A stretch of DNA of 64,000 nt. It comes from Thermomicrobiales bacterium (GTDB lineage: Bacteria; Chloroflexota; Chloroflexia; Thermomicrobiales; CFX8). The translations under genes were made by a program, and so were the position numbers. The DNA lies in the NCBI GenBank assembly GCA_037045155.1, contig JBAOIG010000002.1, positions 574,195 through 638,194 on the forward strand, in the 5' to 3' direction. The stretch's first letter is position 1. Each line of letters opens with the position of its first letter. Shown piece by piece: positions 25,781-34,749 of the stretch. Below the pieces are notes generated by a model. That model was not told where the DNA came from. It saw only the letters and a program-made list of their open reading frames with translations, and did no database searches.

Positions 25781-26440
25781 ATGGGCGGCGATTCGGTAGG
25801 CGAAGGGTTCGACGATGCGCTCGAACCCGTGATGATATCCGCGCTCGAACACTACAGCTACTGTCCGCGACAATGCGCGCTGATCCATCTGGATCAGACG
25901 TATACCGAGAATGCCTACACGATCCGCGGGCAGCATACGCACGAGCGGGTCGATCGTACGGATGCCGAGCGCCGCCCTGCCGTCCACCGCGAGTATGCGT
26001 TGCCGCTCTGGTCAGAGCGGCTTGGCCTCGTCGGGCGAGCTGACTTGATCGAGTTCACCGCTGCTGGTCCGTATCCGGTCGAGTATAAGAGCGGCAAGAA
26101 GCGTTCCTGGGGCCATGAGGCGATTCAGTTATGCGCGCAGGCGATATGCCTGGAAGAGATGCTCGACTGCACAGTGCCTCACGGCGCAATCTACTACCAC
26201 GGCTCACGTCGTAGACGGAGCGTCTCGTTCGATGACGTGTTGCGGGATCTGGTCGCAGTGACGACGGCCGCGGTGCGCGGGATGTTGGAAGGCAACACAC
26301 TTCCACTGCCAATGCGTGACGCGCGTTGCACGCATTGTTCGCTGGCCGACGTATGTATGCCAGACATCGCTACGCGCATCTCTTTCGGCGCGCGGGTGAT
26401 CGACGACCTGTTTATGTGCGATGAGGAGGAGGGGTCGTGA
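25781..26440 (+). CDS. cas4: Cas4 PAM-selecting exonuclease
   Basis: RecB-like nuclease that trims prespacers and fixes PAM orientation with Cas1-Cas2, 219 aa. Iron-sulfur cysteines: SYCPRQCALIHLDQ near residue 29 and the C-terminal cluster CTHCSLADVCMP (about 181-191). The nuclease core has LGLVGRADLIEF and PVEYKSGKK (Asp and Glu-x-Lys). ATG 25781 follows AGAAG. The end carries GGAGGAGGGG, the ribosome-binding site of cas1. Confidence 0.92.
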   Translation: MGGDSVGEGFDDALEPVMISALEHYSYCPRQCALIHLDQTYTENAYTIRGQHTHERVDRTDAERRPAVHREYALPLWSERLGLVGRADLIEFTAAGPYPVEYKSGKKRSWGHEAIQLCAQAICLEEMLDCTVPHGAIYYHGSRRRRSVSFDDVLRDLVAVTTAAVRGMLEGNTLPLPMRDARCTHCSLADVCMPDIATRISFGARVIDDLFMCDEEEGS

Positions 26441-26441
26441 G

Positions 26442-27473
26442 ATGATACAGGCGCTGAATACGCTCTACGTCATGACGCCCGGAGCCTACGTCCGGCTCGA
26501 TCACGATACTCTCAAGGTTGAGATCGAGCGTGAGGTCAGGCTCCAGGTTCCGCTGCTCCATCTCGGTGGGATCACCTGTTTTGGGAATGTACTGCTCACA
26601 TCCGCGGTCATCCACCGGTGCGCCGATGAAGGACGCAGTATCGTGTTGCTTGACGGAAACGGACACTTCAAGGCTCGGATGGTCGGAAAGACCAGCGGAA
26701 ATGTGCTGTTGCGCAGGGCACAGCATGAGGCAGCGATGAGCAATGAACGCGCTGCGGCAATCGCCCGCAACTCCGTCGCTGGCAAGCTGCAGAATTCGCG
26801 ACAAGTGGTGCTGCGAGCTGGGCGCGAGGCGATAACGACTGATGATACTGCAGCATTTGCCGACGCAGCCCGCCGAATCGCCGATAGTATCCGCAGGCTC
26901 GGTGTCAGTCAATCCGGCGACCAGATACGCGGTTATGAGGGCGAGGCGGCGCGGACCTACTTCTCGGTATTTGATCGAATGATTCGAAGTGAGCGCGAGG
27001 AGTTCCGGTTCTCGGGTCGGGTGCGCCGGCCACCAATTGGCCGGACGAATGCGCTCCTGTCGTTTCTCTACGCATTGCTTCTGAATGACTGCGTCGCTGC
27101 ATGCGAAGGGGTCGGGCTCGACCCGCAGGTTGGCTTCCTGCATGCAATACGACCGGGCCGGCCAGCACTTGCGCTCGATCTGATCGAGGAATTTCGCGCC
27201 TACATCGCTGACCGTCTCGTGCTGACGCTGATCAACCGCCAGCAATTGCGAGCGAATGACTTTGAAATCCTCCCCGGTGGCGCAGCGCGTTTGACCGATG
27301 CTGCTCGAAAGCGCGTCGTTGTCGCATACCAGGAGCGCAAGCGAGTAGAGGTGAATCACCCAGTGCTTGGGCGCGCGGTGCCGATTGGTATCGTCCCGCA
27401 TGTTCAGGCTCAGCTGTTGGCTCGCCATCTTCGTGGTGATCTCGCCGCGTACCCGCCGTTTCGCGCCAGGTAG
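26442..27473 (+). CDS. cas1: Cas1 integrase
   Basis: Metal-dependent integrase that inserts spacers at the leader end, 343 aa. N-terminal beta domain (LNTLYVMTPGAYVRLDHDTL) and C-terminal helical domain with the metal ligands: Glu in RGYEGEAARTYFSVFD (about 165), His in FLHAIRPGRPALALDL (about 234) and acidic residues in DLIEEFR (about 248). ATG 26442 is chosen: GGAGGAGGGG precedes it and it gives the family N-terminus; the open frame from 26421 adds seven residues inside cas4. All active-site residues are present. Confidence 0.95.
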   Translation: MIQALNTLYVMTPGAYVRLDHDTLKVEIEREVRLQVPLLHLGGITCFGNVLLTSAVIHRCADEGRSIVLLDGNGHFKARMVGKTSGNVLLRRAQHEAAMSNERAAAIARNSVAGKLQNSRQVVLRAGREAITTDDTAAFADAARRIADSIRRLGVSQSGDQIRGYEGEAARTYFSVFDRMIRSEREEFRFSGRVRRPPIGRTNALLSFLYALLLNDCVAACEGVGLDPQVGFLHAIRPGRPALALDLIEEFRAYIADRLVLTLINRQQLRANDFEILPGGAARLTDAARKRVVVAYQERKRVEVNHPVLGRAVPIGIVPHVQAQLLARHLRGDLAAYPPFRAR

Positions 27474-27505
27474 CGGCTAGCCAGGCATGAGTGCGGACGG
27501 AGAAT

Positions 27506-27796
27506 ATGCGCATACTCGTCACATACGATGTCTCGACGGAGACGGCCGCGGGCAAGAGACGACTGAGGAAGGTGGCACTCGCCTGCCTTGCTTTCGGCCA
27601 ACGCGTACAGAAGTCAGTGTTCGAATGTACGCTCACCGAAGCCCAACTGATGGAGTTCGAGCATCGACTCCTCCGCTGCATCAGCGAACAGGAGGATAGC
27701 TTACGCATCTATCGGCTCCGCGAGGATCGCGACCAGTACCTGAAAACCTATGGGGTGACACATGACATCGACTTCGATGCTCCCCTTGTTGTGTGA
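27506..27796 (+). CDS. cas2: Cas2
   Basis: Structural partner of Cas1 in spacer capture, 96 aa. Ferredoxin-like fold with MRILVTYDVSTETAAGKRR at the N-terminus (conserved Asp 8) and FGQRVQKSVFECTLTEAQ. ATG 27506 is preferred to GTG 27491 since it gives the family start and has GGAG upstream. It is the last cas gene, 177 bp from the first repeat. Confidence 0.93.
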   Translation: MRILVTYDVSTETAAGKRRLRKVALACLAFGQRVQKSVFECTLTEAQLMEFEHRLLRCISEQEDSLRIYRLREDRDQYLKTYGVTHDIDFDAPLVV

Positions 27797-27973
27797 TTGC
27801 GCGAACCCTGAGGTCCCATCAACTGCGGCTGGGTTCGCGCGCCGAACTTCCTGCACTGATATGGGCATTTCGGCCCATTGTTGTCGAGAGAAACGGCTCA
27901 TTGCGAAGCAGCGGGAGGGGTTCGCGCGAACGACCCTCTTTTCCCTGTCCACATCATCAGGAATTGATGTGGA
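27797..27973 (+). promoter_or_regulatory. CRISPR leader
   Basis: Sequence between cas2 and the first repeat. It holds three copies of GGGTTCGCGC: inverted at 27799-27808, direct at 27831-27840 and direct at 27918-27927. The third forms the palindrome GTTCGCGCGAAC (27920-27931). The last ~45 bp before the repeat are T-rich (CTCTTTTCCCTG) and could contain the array promoter or integration-host sites. Confidence 0.6.
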
Positions 27974-29168
27974 GTCGCACCCAGTCTGAGGATTGGGTGA
28001 GGATTGAAACGTTGAGCGTGTGAAACGTGCCGTGCATCGAGTAGCGTCGCACCCAGTCTGAGGATTGGGTGAGGATTGAAACGTCGGCCAGCCGCAGGAT
28101 GAGGTCTTCGTACTCGGAGCGTCGCACCCAGTCTGAGGATTGGGTGAGGATTGAAACCCAAGATGGACGAGTTGTCTGTCAACCACATGCCGTCGCACCC
28201 AGTCTGAGGATTGGGTGAGGATTGAAACACGGTGCTACGGCAGATGTTCCCGGCGCGGGAGTTGTCGCACCCAGTCTGAGGATTGGGTGAGGATTGAAAC
28301 GATGCGCTGAGGGATATCGGTGGTGTGCGGGCGGTTGTCGCACCCAGTCTGAGGATTGGGTGAGGATTGAAACCTCCGACATGCCCTCGCGGTGCGCGAC
28401 AACGGCCGTCGCACCCAGTCTGAGGATTGGGTGAGGATTGAAACATTGGCATTCGGTCGGCGTGTGTGCGGGGAGTGTGCGTCGCACCCAGTCTGAGGAT
28501 TGGGTGAGGATTGAAACTCGTCACGCAACCGCGCCATGTCGCGGTCTCCCTTGTCGCACCCAGTCTGAGGATTGGGTGAGGATTGAAACCGTAAGAGCGC
28601 CATGCCTCCCGCGCCTGTCAGCCGTCGCACCCAGTCTGAGGATTGGGTGAGGATTGAAACCTGTCTCGCTGGGCATGAGCGGCAACCCCGCTCGTGTCGC
28701 ACCCAGTCTGAGGATTGGGTGAGGATTGAAACGCGATGCGCTCACCGGCCGCGTGCGCCGCAGCCCGTAGCGTCGCACCCAGTCTGAGGATTGGGTGAGG
28801 ATTGAAACGTGTTCCGGCTCAAGGAGATGGAGGACGGCATCGAAGTCGCACCCAGTCTGAGGATTGGGTGAGGATTGAAACTACGAGCCGCTCGAGGTCG
28901 GCGCGCCGCACGAGCTGTCGCACCCAGTCTGAGGATTGGGTGAGGATTGAAACCATCACCTCGTCAGGTGTCGCCGTCTGTGTCGCAAGTCGCACCCAGT
29001 CTGAGGATTGGGTGAGGATTGAAACGTGGTGCTCAGGTGCACGGACACCACGTCCCGCATGTCGCACCCAGTCTGAGGATTGGGTGAGGATTGAAACCAC
29101 GGCACGTACCTGCCAGCCTACGGCGGCGGCCGTCGCACCCAGTCTGAGGATTGGGTGAGGATTGAAAC
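27974..29168 (+). CRISPR. Type I-C CRISPR array, 17 repeats of 37 bp, 16 spacers
   Basis: Repeats start GTCGCACCC and end ATTGAAAC; each contains ACCCAGTC-TGAG-GATTGGGT, an 8-bp stem (one G-T pair) with a 4-nt loop, and a 12-nt 3' tail. By eye all 17 copies are identical, including the last. Repeat starts: 27974, 28046, 28121, 28192, 28264, 28337, 28408, 28481, 28553, 28624, 28696, 28772, 28845, 28917, 28989, 29061, 29132. Spacers are 34-39 bp, mostly 34-36; 38 and 39 at positions 2 and 11. The cas2-side leader and ATTGAAAC end set the orientation, so the newest spacers are at the low-coordinate end. No spacer obviously matches another part of the window. Confidence 0.98.
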
Positions 29169-29211
29169 TATCGCCGGTGGCCCGTCGCGCCAGACGTGCC
29201 ACCGGGGACCA

Positions 29212-30462
29212 TCAACCCCCGGCCAGCTCCGCTCGCCCCAGATACCGCCGCAGGAGCAGCAGCAGCGCCAGTAGCGGCGCCGTCGCGATGAGCGCGACGA
29301 TGAGCGGCAGCTCGGGGGATTGCTCGTAGAGCGCGCCGGCGATGAATGGCGCGATGGCGAAGCCGGCCCCGCCCAGGAGCTCGGCCAACACAAACGTCCT
29401 CGACCGCAATCGCTCCGGCGCAGCGTCGCCGAGCGCGGCGTACATCGTGCTCCACGCCACCAGGTACGCCCCACGTGTGAAGTAGGCCAGCGCGAACCAG
29501 ATGATGGCTGTCCCGGTGGCGAACAGGGCGAGGGCAACGGCTGAGAGCGCGACTGTCAGCAGCAACGCATTCATCGGCCGGCCAAACACGCCGACCTTCG
29601 CGATGATGATGCCGAGGATGACGCTACCCGCCGCCGACACCGAGCCGAATTGTCCGATCGTCCCGAAGCCGATACCGTGGACATCGCGCAGGAAGTTCGG
29701 CACCAGCGTAAAGCCGGTTGTCAGCACCAGCAGCATCAGCAGAAAGAACCCGGTCAGCAACGCGACCGGCCGGTAGGCCAGCGCCGCCCGGTAGCTGCCA
29801 CCGGACTGCGCCGCGTCGCTCGATTCGACCGGCCGCAGCCGCGAGAAGAACAGCACCGCAACCAGCTGCCCGACCGCCCCGGCGAAGAAGATCGAACGCA
29901 GGCTGACTGTGTCGGCCAGCACGCCGCCAAGGCTCGGCGAGAGCAGCGTTGCCACGCTTGGCCCGACCGTGTAGATCAGCGTGAACGCCCGCGTGCGGGT
30001 GCGGTCGTCGGATGAATCAGCGACCACCTTCGAGATGGCCGGGAAGGCGATGTTGCCGGCCGCCAGCAACACGATTGCCGGGAAGAGGTGCCACCATTCC
30101 TGCGCCAGCCCATACGCCGCGATCCCGACAACCGAGAGCGACCGCGCCCCGACGATCAGCGTCCGCGGCGACATCCGGTCGGCGATCATCCCGGCCGGCG
30201 CGAGGAAGATGAGCCGCGCCACCCCCTGCAGCCCGATCACCAGCCCGACGATTGCCGGGCTGGCCCCCAGCGACTCGATATAGAGCGGCAGCAGCACCTG
30301 GTAAAACCCGAACGACAGCTCGTTGAACAGCATCCCCCAGAACAGGATCAGGTTGTTATGGCCCAGCCCCAGATCGTTGCCGATGCCGGGGATGCGCCCG
30401 AGCACACCGCTCCTGCGCTGTTGGACGCCTGGTTCGACCTCGACTTGCTCTGCGCCCGACAC
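29212..30462 (-). CDS. MFS transporter
   Basis: Major facilitator superfamily permease, 416 aa, about 12 membrane helices. LLPLYIESLGASPAIVGLVI starts the first helical bundle, and the loop 2-3 motif A variant is AGMIADRMSPRTLIV. A second, related loop (KVGVFGRPMNALLL) is in the C-terminal half, in a drug or sugar-efflux-like layout. GTG 30462 is preferred: the longer frame to 30621 would run into the divergent threonine aldolase. Substrate unknown. It starts 43 bp past the CRISPR array on the opposite strand, so its 3' end borders the trailer of the array. Confidence 0.8.
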   Translation of the reverse strand: MSGAEQVEVEPGVQQRRSGVLGRIPGIGNDLGLGHNNLILFWGMLFNELSFGFYQVLLPLYIESLGASPAIVGLVIGLQGVARLIFLAPAGMIADRMSPRTLIVGARSLSVVGIAAYGLAQEWWHLFPAIVLLAAGNIAFPAISKVVADSSDDRTRTRAFTLIYTVGPSVATLLSPSLGGVLADTVSLRSIFFAGAVGQLVAVLFFSRLRPVESSDAAQSGGSYRAALAYRPVALLTGFFLLMLLVLTTGFTLVPNFLRDVHGIGFGTIGQFGSVSAAGSVILGIIIAKVGVFGRPMNALLLTVALSAVALALFATGTAIIWFALAYFTRGAYLVAWSTMYAALGDAAPERLRSRTFVLAELLGGAGFAIAPFIAGALYEQSPELPLIVALIATAPLLALLLLLRRYLGRAELAGG

Positions 30463-30581
30463 CGAATGCCCCGCCCGTCTGTGGCATGCCGACGCCCGGC
30501 GCCGATGGCCGGGCGAACGCGATAGTATAGCCGCGCGGACAACCCCGCGCTGCTGCCATCGCGACGAAAGGAACCAATCCG

Positions 30582-31625
30582 ATGCCCGACCGCCTGATCG
30601 ACCTCTCCAGCGATACCGCAACCCGCCCCTCCGCCGAAATGCGCCGCTTCATGGCCGAGGCCGAGGTCGGCGACGAGCAGAACCGCGAAGACCCAACTGT
30701 CAATCTGCTACAGGATATGGTCGCCCAGCTGCTGGGCAAGGAGGAGGCGCTCTTCCTCCCCTCCGGCACGATGTGCAATGCCATCGCGATCACGCTCCAC
30801 ACTCGCCCCGGTGATGAGATCATCCTCGACCGCCACGCTCACCCCTACACGTCGGAGGGCGGCGGCCCGGCCGCGCTGGCCGGCGTCTCGGTTGCTCTGC
30901 TCGATGGCGAGCGTGGCGTCTTCACCCCCGACCAAGTCCGCGAGGCAATTCGCGATTCCGGCCCGCATTCACCCCGCTCGCGGTTGCTCTCGATCGAGAA
31001 CACGACCAACCACGGCACTGGCAAGATCTGGCCACTGGAGAATGTTCGTGCCGTCGTCGCGGTCGCCCGCGAGGCCGGCCTGCGAGTCCACATGGATGGC
31101 GCGCGACTGATGAACGCGGCCGTCGCCAGCGGCACCCCGGCGCGCAACTACGGCGCGCAGGTCGACACCATCTGGCTCGATCTGTCGAAGGGCCTCGGCG
31201 CGCCGGTCGGCGCGGTGCTCGCCGGATCGCACGCCGATATGGCCGAGGCCCGCCGGCTGAAGCACCGGTTCGGCGGGGCGATGCGCCAGGCCGGCATCAT
31301 CGCGGCCGGCGGTGTATACGCCCTGCGCTACAACGTCGAGCGCATGGCCGACGACCACGCCAACGCACGCCTGCTGGCCGAGGGTCTGTCCCAGATCCCC
31401 GGCATCCAGTGCGACCCGGCCGATATCGAGACGAACATCGTCCACTTCGATGTCGCCGAGACTGGTCGGAGCGGAGGCGAGATGAATGCCGCCTTCACCG
31501 CGCGCGGTGTTCGGATGGGCGGCGGCAGCGGCCCCCGCATGCGCGCCGTCACCCACCTCGACGTCTCGCGCGCCGACATCGAACGCGCCGTCGAGATCAT
31601 GCGCGAGGCAGTGCTCGCGGGGTGA
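30582..31625 (+). CDS. ltaE: Low-specificity threonine aldolase
   Basis: PLP enzyme cleaving L-threonine/allo-threonine to glycine and acetaldehyde, 347 aa. N-terminus IDLSSDTATRPSAEMRRFM, EVGDEQNREDPTVNLL, the PLP-phosphate region ALFLPSGTMCNAIAI, HMDGARLMNAAVASG, and the Schiff-base lysine in WLDLSKGLGAPVGAVLAG. All are standard for the family. ATG 30582 follows AAAGGA. It is divergent from the MFS gene with a 119-bp shared promoter region. Confidence 0.92.
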   Translation: MPDRLIDLSSDTATRPSAEMRRFMAEAEVGDEQNREDPTVNLLQDMVAQLLGKEEALFLPSGTMCNAIAITLHTRPGDEIILDRHAHPYTSEGGGPAALAGVSVALLDGERGVFTPDQVREAIRDSGPHSPRSRLLSIENTTNHGTGKIWPLENVRAVVAVAREAGLRVHMDGARLMNAAVASGTPARNYGAQVDTIWLDLSKGLGAPVGAVLAGSHADMAEARRLKHRFGGAMRQAGIIAAGGVYALRYNVERMADDHANARLLAEGLSQIPGIQCDPADIETNIVHFDVAETGRSGGEMNAAFTARGVRMGGGSGPRMRAVTHLDVSRADIERAVEIMREAVLAG

Positions 31626-31763
31626 AGGATGGGGGATAAGAGCGGTCCGTAGGGACAGGGCTCGCCCTGTCCACGCCCCGCAGGGCGCCCCGCCGATCCC
31701 CAACCCGCCAGCATCGTTGAACGTGTCCGACGATCGCCAGGGGCGAACACGAGGTTCGCCCCT
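31626..31763. repeat. Two interspersed palindromes in the ltaE-XRE gap
   Basis: GGACAGGGC-TC-GCCCTGTCC (31653-31672) and AGGGGCGAA-CACGAGG-TTCGCCCCT (31739-31763). Both are of the kind found between genes throughout Chloroflexota genomes (general knowledge). Neither has a U-tract, so they are probably repeats rather than simple terminators. The rest of the gap to ~32010 shows no gene. Confidence 0.5.
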
Positions 31764-32017
31764 ATACCCCCCTCATCCCCTCCATGAGCGCCCACTGCCG
31801 CAGCCGCTTGCCAGCGTTGACGACCTCGTGGGTTGCGGGCTCGCCCATCGCGTCGGTAGATTCGCGTTCTCCGCTCGCGCCGGAATCCGACGTGGCGCCG
31901 AGTGGCGCACGCGGCGCGTTCAACGAATCTGACAGACTTGTCATCCTTGCAGCATGCGGTTGATGAGAGTCTGTGCATCTTCGCCCCGGAAACACGATGA
32001 TGCATCTATGCGCTCTG

Positions 32018-32061
32018 TGACAACGGTTGACAATTGTCTCGATGTCATCCAGATTTGACAA
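32018..32061 (+). promoter_or_regulatory. Promoter and cluster of TTGACA/TGTCA half-sites upstream of the XRE gene
   Basis: TTGACA (32027-32032) and CAGATT (32050-32055) are 17 bp apart. Five TGACA/TGTCA half-sites lie at 32018, 32027, 32034, 32043 and 32055, including the palindrome GACAATTGTC (32029-32038) over the -35. This spacing suggests autoregulation by the downstream HTH protein (inference). Confidence 0.5.
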
Positions 32062-32121
32062 CACACGCATAGCCGCGTGAGTGGAGGATGGATTGCTAGC
32101 TGCGTAGTCAAGGAGACCAAT

Positions 32122-32493
32122 GTGGCCGCACGTTCGCGCAACTCAATGGGGCCGAGGATCCGTGAGCTGCGGATAGAAAACGGAATGACACTCGACGAGC
32201 TTGCCCATCGTGCCGGGATCTCTGCAAGTCATCTCTCACGCCTGGAGCGTGGGCAGACCGCGCCGTCGTTCAAGGTCGCGGCCGACATTGCCCGGGAGAT
32301 CGGCGTCAAGCCCAGCGAGCTGGCGGCGATCCAGCGTGAGCAGTCGGATGTCGACGCCGCGCTGATCGAGGAGCTGGTGGAGCTGGGGTTGAACATGGAA
32401 ATCTCCCAGCACATCTGCGACCGTATCTCGACCACGGCTCGTGCGGCGCTGCTGGAGGTCCTGCGGCCCAGCGAGGTCGTCGAGGAGAGCTAG
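32122..32493 (+). CDS. XRE-family transcriptional regulator
   Basis: Single-domain helix-turn-helix regulator of 123 aa. Residues ~7-65 (MGPRIRELRIENGMTLDELA, HRAGISASHLSRLERGQTAP) form the XRE/Cro HTH, and the remaining ~55 residues are a helical, acidic tail (ALIEELVELGLNMEISQHI) likely for dimerisation. GTG 32122 is chosen because AAGGAG lies 6 nt before it; the longer frame from 32077 has no ribosome-binding site. The upstream half-site cluster fits autoregulation. Its stop overlaps the convergent acetyltransferase by 4 bp. Confidence 0.8.
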   Translation: MAARSRNSMGPRIRELRIENGMTLDELAHRAGISASHLSRLERGQTAPSFKVAADIAREIGVKPSELAAIQREQSDVDAALIEELVELGLNMEISQHICDRISTTARAALLEVLRPSEVVEES

Positions 32494-33296
32494 TCTCCCA
32501 GCCGCTTCGCGTAGATCCAGCGGGTATACAGCAGCTCGAAGCCTCGTCGCTCCATGTTGCGCGGCGAGGCGTTTTCGGTGCCCGTCTGCGCCGTTGCCAG
32601 ATCGGCCCCCGCGTCGAGCGCGTCGCGTAGACGCTGGCGGATCAACGCACCCTGGCCACCTCGGCCACGGAAATCGGGCATCGTCGTTGCGACGAAGAGT
32701 TGGGCAACCCCCTCCGAGACGTAGAGCGCCGATGCCGATCCCGGCTGGCCGTCATATTCCACGAGGTAATGGAACCAGCCGCGATGCTCGATTGTGCTGG
32801 CGAAGACATGGCCGCGCACCGACTCTTCCGGAAGCTCGTAGCCGATGTTCAGCACGCGCGCAAACGCTGCGGCGTCGGCCCGGGTGGCGTGACGGGCGAC
32901 AGGGCCGGCCGGTTCGTCGCCGGACGCGTCCAGATCGGCGCGGCTGAGGCGTCGCCCCCACATGTGCTCCTGGTAATCGCGCGCGAATCCCAACTGGTGG
33001 ATTCGCTCATCGCCAATAGCAGCGACGACCGCCGGCGATCCGTCGATACCGAGCACCGGCGCGCCGGTCTCACGGACAATTGCCTCAATTCTGCCGATCG
33101 TCGACGTTGGGTCGATCGCGATGTCGAGGTTGATAACGCAGTTATAGCCGGGGTCGTCGTCGTGGCGCGACCAGACAGCTGCAACGCCATCCACCTCGAC
33201 GGTGCTTGTGCCATATCCCGAGGCGGCGCGATACATGCTGGTGAATGCCTCGTTCTCGGCGCGCTCGATTCGCTCGACCATCTCGCGTTCCATCAC
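32490..33296 (-). CDS. GNAT-family N-acetyltransferase
   Basis: 268 aa. The C-terminal GNAT domain (about 135-265) shows acetyl-CoA-site FRGRGGQGALIRQRL and ends ENASPRNMERRGFELLYTRW, the usual last strands. The N-terminal half (about 1-130) is a degenerate GNAT-like domain (DGSPAVVAAIGDERIHQLGF), so this is a two-domain GNAT. Substrate unknown. ATG 33296 or the next Met at 33293 are both possible. It is convergent with the XRE gene and divergent from the gene at 33389. Confidence 0.75.
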   Translation of the reverse strand: MMEREMVERIERAENEAFTSMYRAASGYGTSTVEVDGVAAVWSRHDDDPGYNCVINLDIAIDPTSTIGRIEAIVRETGAPVLGIDGSPAVVAAIGDERIHQLGFARDYQEHMWGRRLSRADLDASGDEPAGPVARHATRADAAAFARVLNIGYELPEESVRGHVFASTIEHRGWFHYLVEYDGQPGSASALYVSEGVAQLFVATTMPDFRGRGGQGALIRQRLRDALDAGADLATAQTGTENASPRNMERRGFELLYTRWIYAKRLGD

Positions 33297-33388
33297 CGGC
33301 TCCCTCGGTCGGTGCGCATCGTGCCTGTGCTCGCCTGAGTATAGGTCAATGGCCGGGTGCTATCCTCTCGCGGGAGGGTTGCCGGGAG

Positions 33389-34135
33389 ATGGGGATGACC
33401 AACGATGACGCGGGCGACCAGCAGGCGCGGCGAGCCTGGCTGGATCGCGAGCGGGACGATTGGGTGCGCTCCTTCGTCGGGGCGCTTGATGATGCGATCC
33501 AGCACCTGCAGCAGATCATCTTTGACGAAGGCTGGGACAGGCTCGTCGCCGAATATGGCGACGAAGAGTCGGCGCTGCGCGAGAGTGTTCGTCATTACGA
33601 ACGCGGTCTGGCCCACCTCTTCGGCTTCGTCCGAGCCTGCGGAACGCTGGCCGATGATGTCGCCTGGTCGTCGATGAAGACCGAGTACCGCCGCTCCGCG
33701 CTGGATGCTGGCGTCGAGCTGACGCTCCGCTCCGCGTTGGAAACCGGCCTCTATGCCGCCGAGCAGGCGCAGCTGGGCGGCCACGATGTCTGGCTGGCCT
33801 GGACCGACGCGCTGATGCTCTTTCTCTACCAATGCGCGGCCAGCGCTCCGCCGCACCCCGGCCCAGCAGCCTCGCAGGACGACGAGCTTCTCTGGGCCTA
33901 CGACGTGCTCCAGCAGATTGAGGAGCATGATGCCTTCCACGCCGCGCTCGCTGCGTACCTCGCCGATCAAGCTATTGGACAGACGGTCGAGACGCTGACG
34001 GGGGAGCCGGTCGCTGTCATTGTCGAGCACGAAGCGCGATTGCTCTCGTTGCAGCGGTTCGATCTGATTCTCAACACCGGGTTGGCATGGCTGGCCGGCG
34101 CGGCTGCCCGCACTCCGATCGACTCGTCCGACTGA
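33389..34135 (+). CDS. Hypothetical protein, 248 aa
   Basis: Not recognised. All-helical, acidic and soluble. Repeated amphipathic helices (RERDDWVRSFVGALDDAIQH, GVELTLRSALETGLYAAEQA, YDVLQQIEEHDAFHAALAAY) suggest a helical bundle. The start is ATG 33389 or 33395 behind GGGAG; the frame remains open further upstream, but that part is antisense to the acetyltransferase. Probably co-directional with the lipoprotein at 34191. Confidence 0.55.
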   Translation: MGMTNDDAGDQQARRAWLDRERDDWVRSFVGALDDAIQHLQQIIFDEGWDRLVAEYGDEESALRESVRHYERGLAHLFGFVRACGTLADDVAWSSMKTEYRRSALDAGVELTLRSALETGLYAAEQAQLGGHDVWLAWTDALMLFLYQCAASAPPHPGPAASQDDELLWAYDVLQQIEEHDAFHAALAAYLADQAIGQTVETLTGEPVAVIVEHEARLLSLQRFDLILNTGLAWLAGAAARTPIDSSD

Positions 34136-34190
34136 ACGACCTGCCGGCCGCCCCGGGCTGGAATACTTCGGCCGGGAGGAAAGCGAGACC

Positions 34191-34733
34191 ATGCGTGTGA
34201 GACGATCGACGGGACGACGAGGCTGGGTGAGCGTGGCGCTGCTGGGGCTGGCGGCGTTGTTGCTGGGCGGGTGCGCCGGATACGGTGGGAGGACGGTCGG
34301 CAAAGACGGCGCGGATGCGCTCGTCAAGACGGAGGGCGAGCACTGCGCGATCACCCTGCCGACGGGCTGGACCTGGTATCCCGCCAAGTGGACCGCCGAA
34401 TCGCCGACCGGAACGCAACTGTCGTTCGACGAGATTATCCTCGGCCGGCCGCAGAACCCCGACTGGAGCGAGTTGCGCCAATCGACGATTGCCGATGTCA
34501 CCCGGCGTAACCCCAGCGCGGTGATCGAAGCGGATGATAGCGTGATCCGGATCGACTACGGCGCGGCCGGCGGGCTCAGTGTCATCCGACGCTTCGACCG
34601 CATCGGCTGCCGGCTGGCGTTCAGCAACAGCCGTGGCACTCGGGCGGCCGAGGCGCAAATCTGGCAGGGAATCATCGATTCGCTGGAGCGCGCCAGCCCG
34701 ACGCCGAACTTCACACCGTCGCCAGAGGATTGA
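34191..34733 (+). CDS. Lipoprotein of unknown function
   Basis: 180 aa. Twin-Arg-containing, positively charged N-terminus, then a hydrophobic stretch VSVALLGLAALLLGGC with the lipobox cysteine at 28. The exported domain (ITLPTGWTWYPAKWTAESPT ... DYGAAGGLSVIRRFDRIGC) resembles the PsbP/DUF-like domains of small bacterial lipoproteins in which a Thr-Gly-Trp segment opens the fold; I cannot name the family. ATG 34191 follows GGAGG. It ends 16 nt before the LLM gene, so the two may form an operon. Confidence 0.65.
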   Translation: MRVRRSTGRRGWVSVALLGLAALLLGGCAGYGGRTVGKDGADALVKTEGEHCAITLPTGWTWYPAKWTAESPTGTQLSFDEIILGRPQNPDWSELRQSTIADVTRRNPSAVIEADDSVIRIDYGAAGGLSVIRRFDRIGCRLAFSNSRGTRAAEAQIWQGIIDSLERASPTPNFTPSPED

Positions 34734-34749
34734 TCGGGAAGGAGGCTGG

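Noticed and set aside
28011..29131. Self-targeting spacers
   Set aside because: By eye no spacer matches the rest of the window. Only a full search could exclude targets elsewhere.
27701..29202. Minus- and plus-strand open frames across the CRISPR array
   Set aside because: Their products only repeat FNPHPILRLGAT or RTQSEDWVRIET, translations of the CRISPR repeat.
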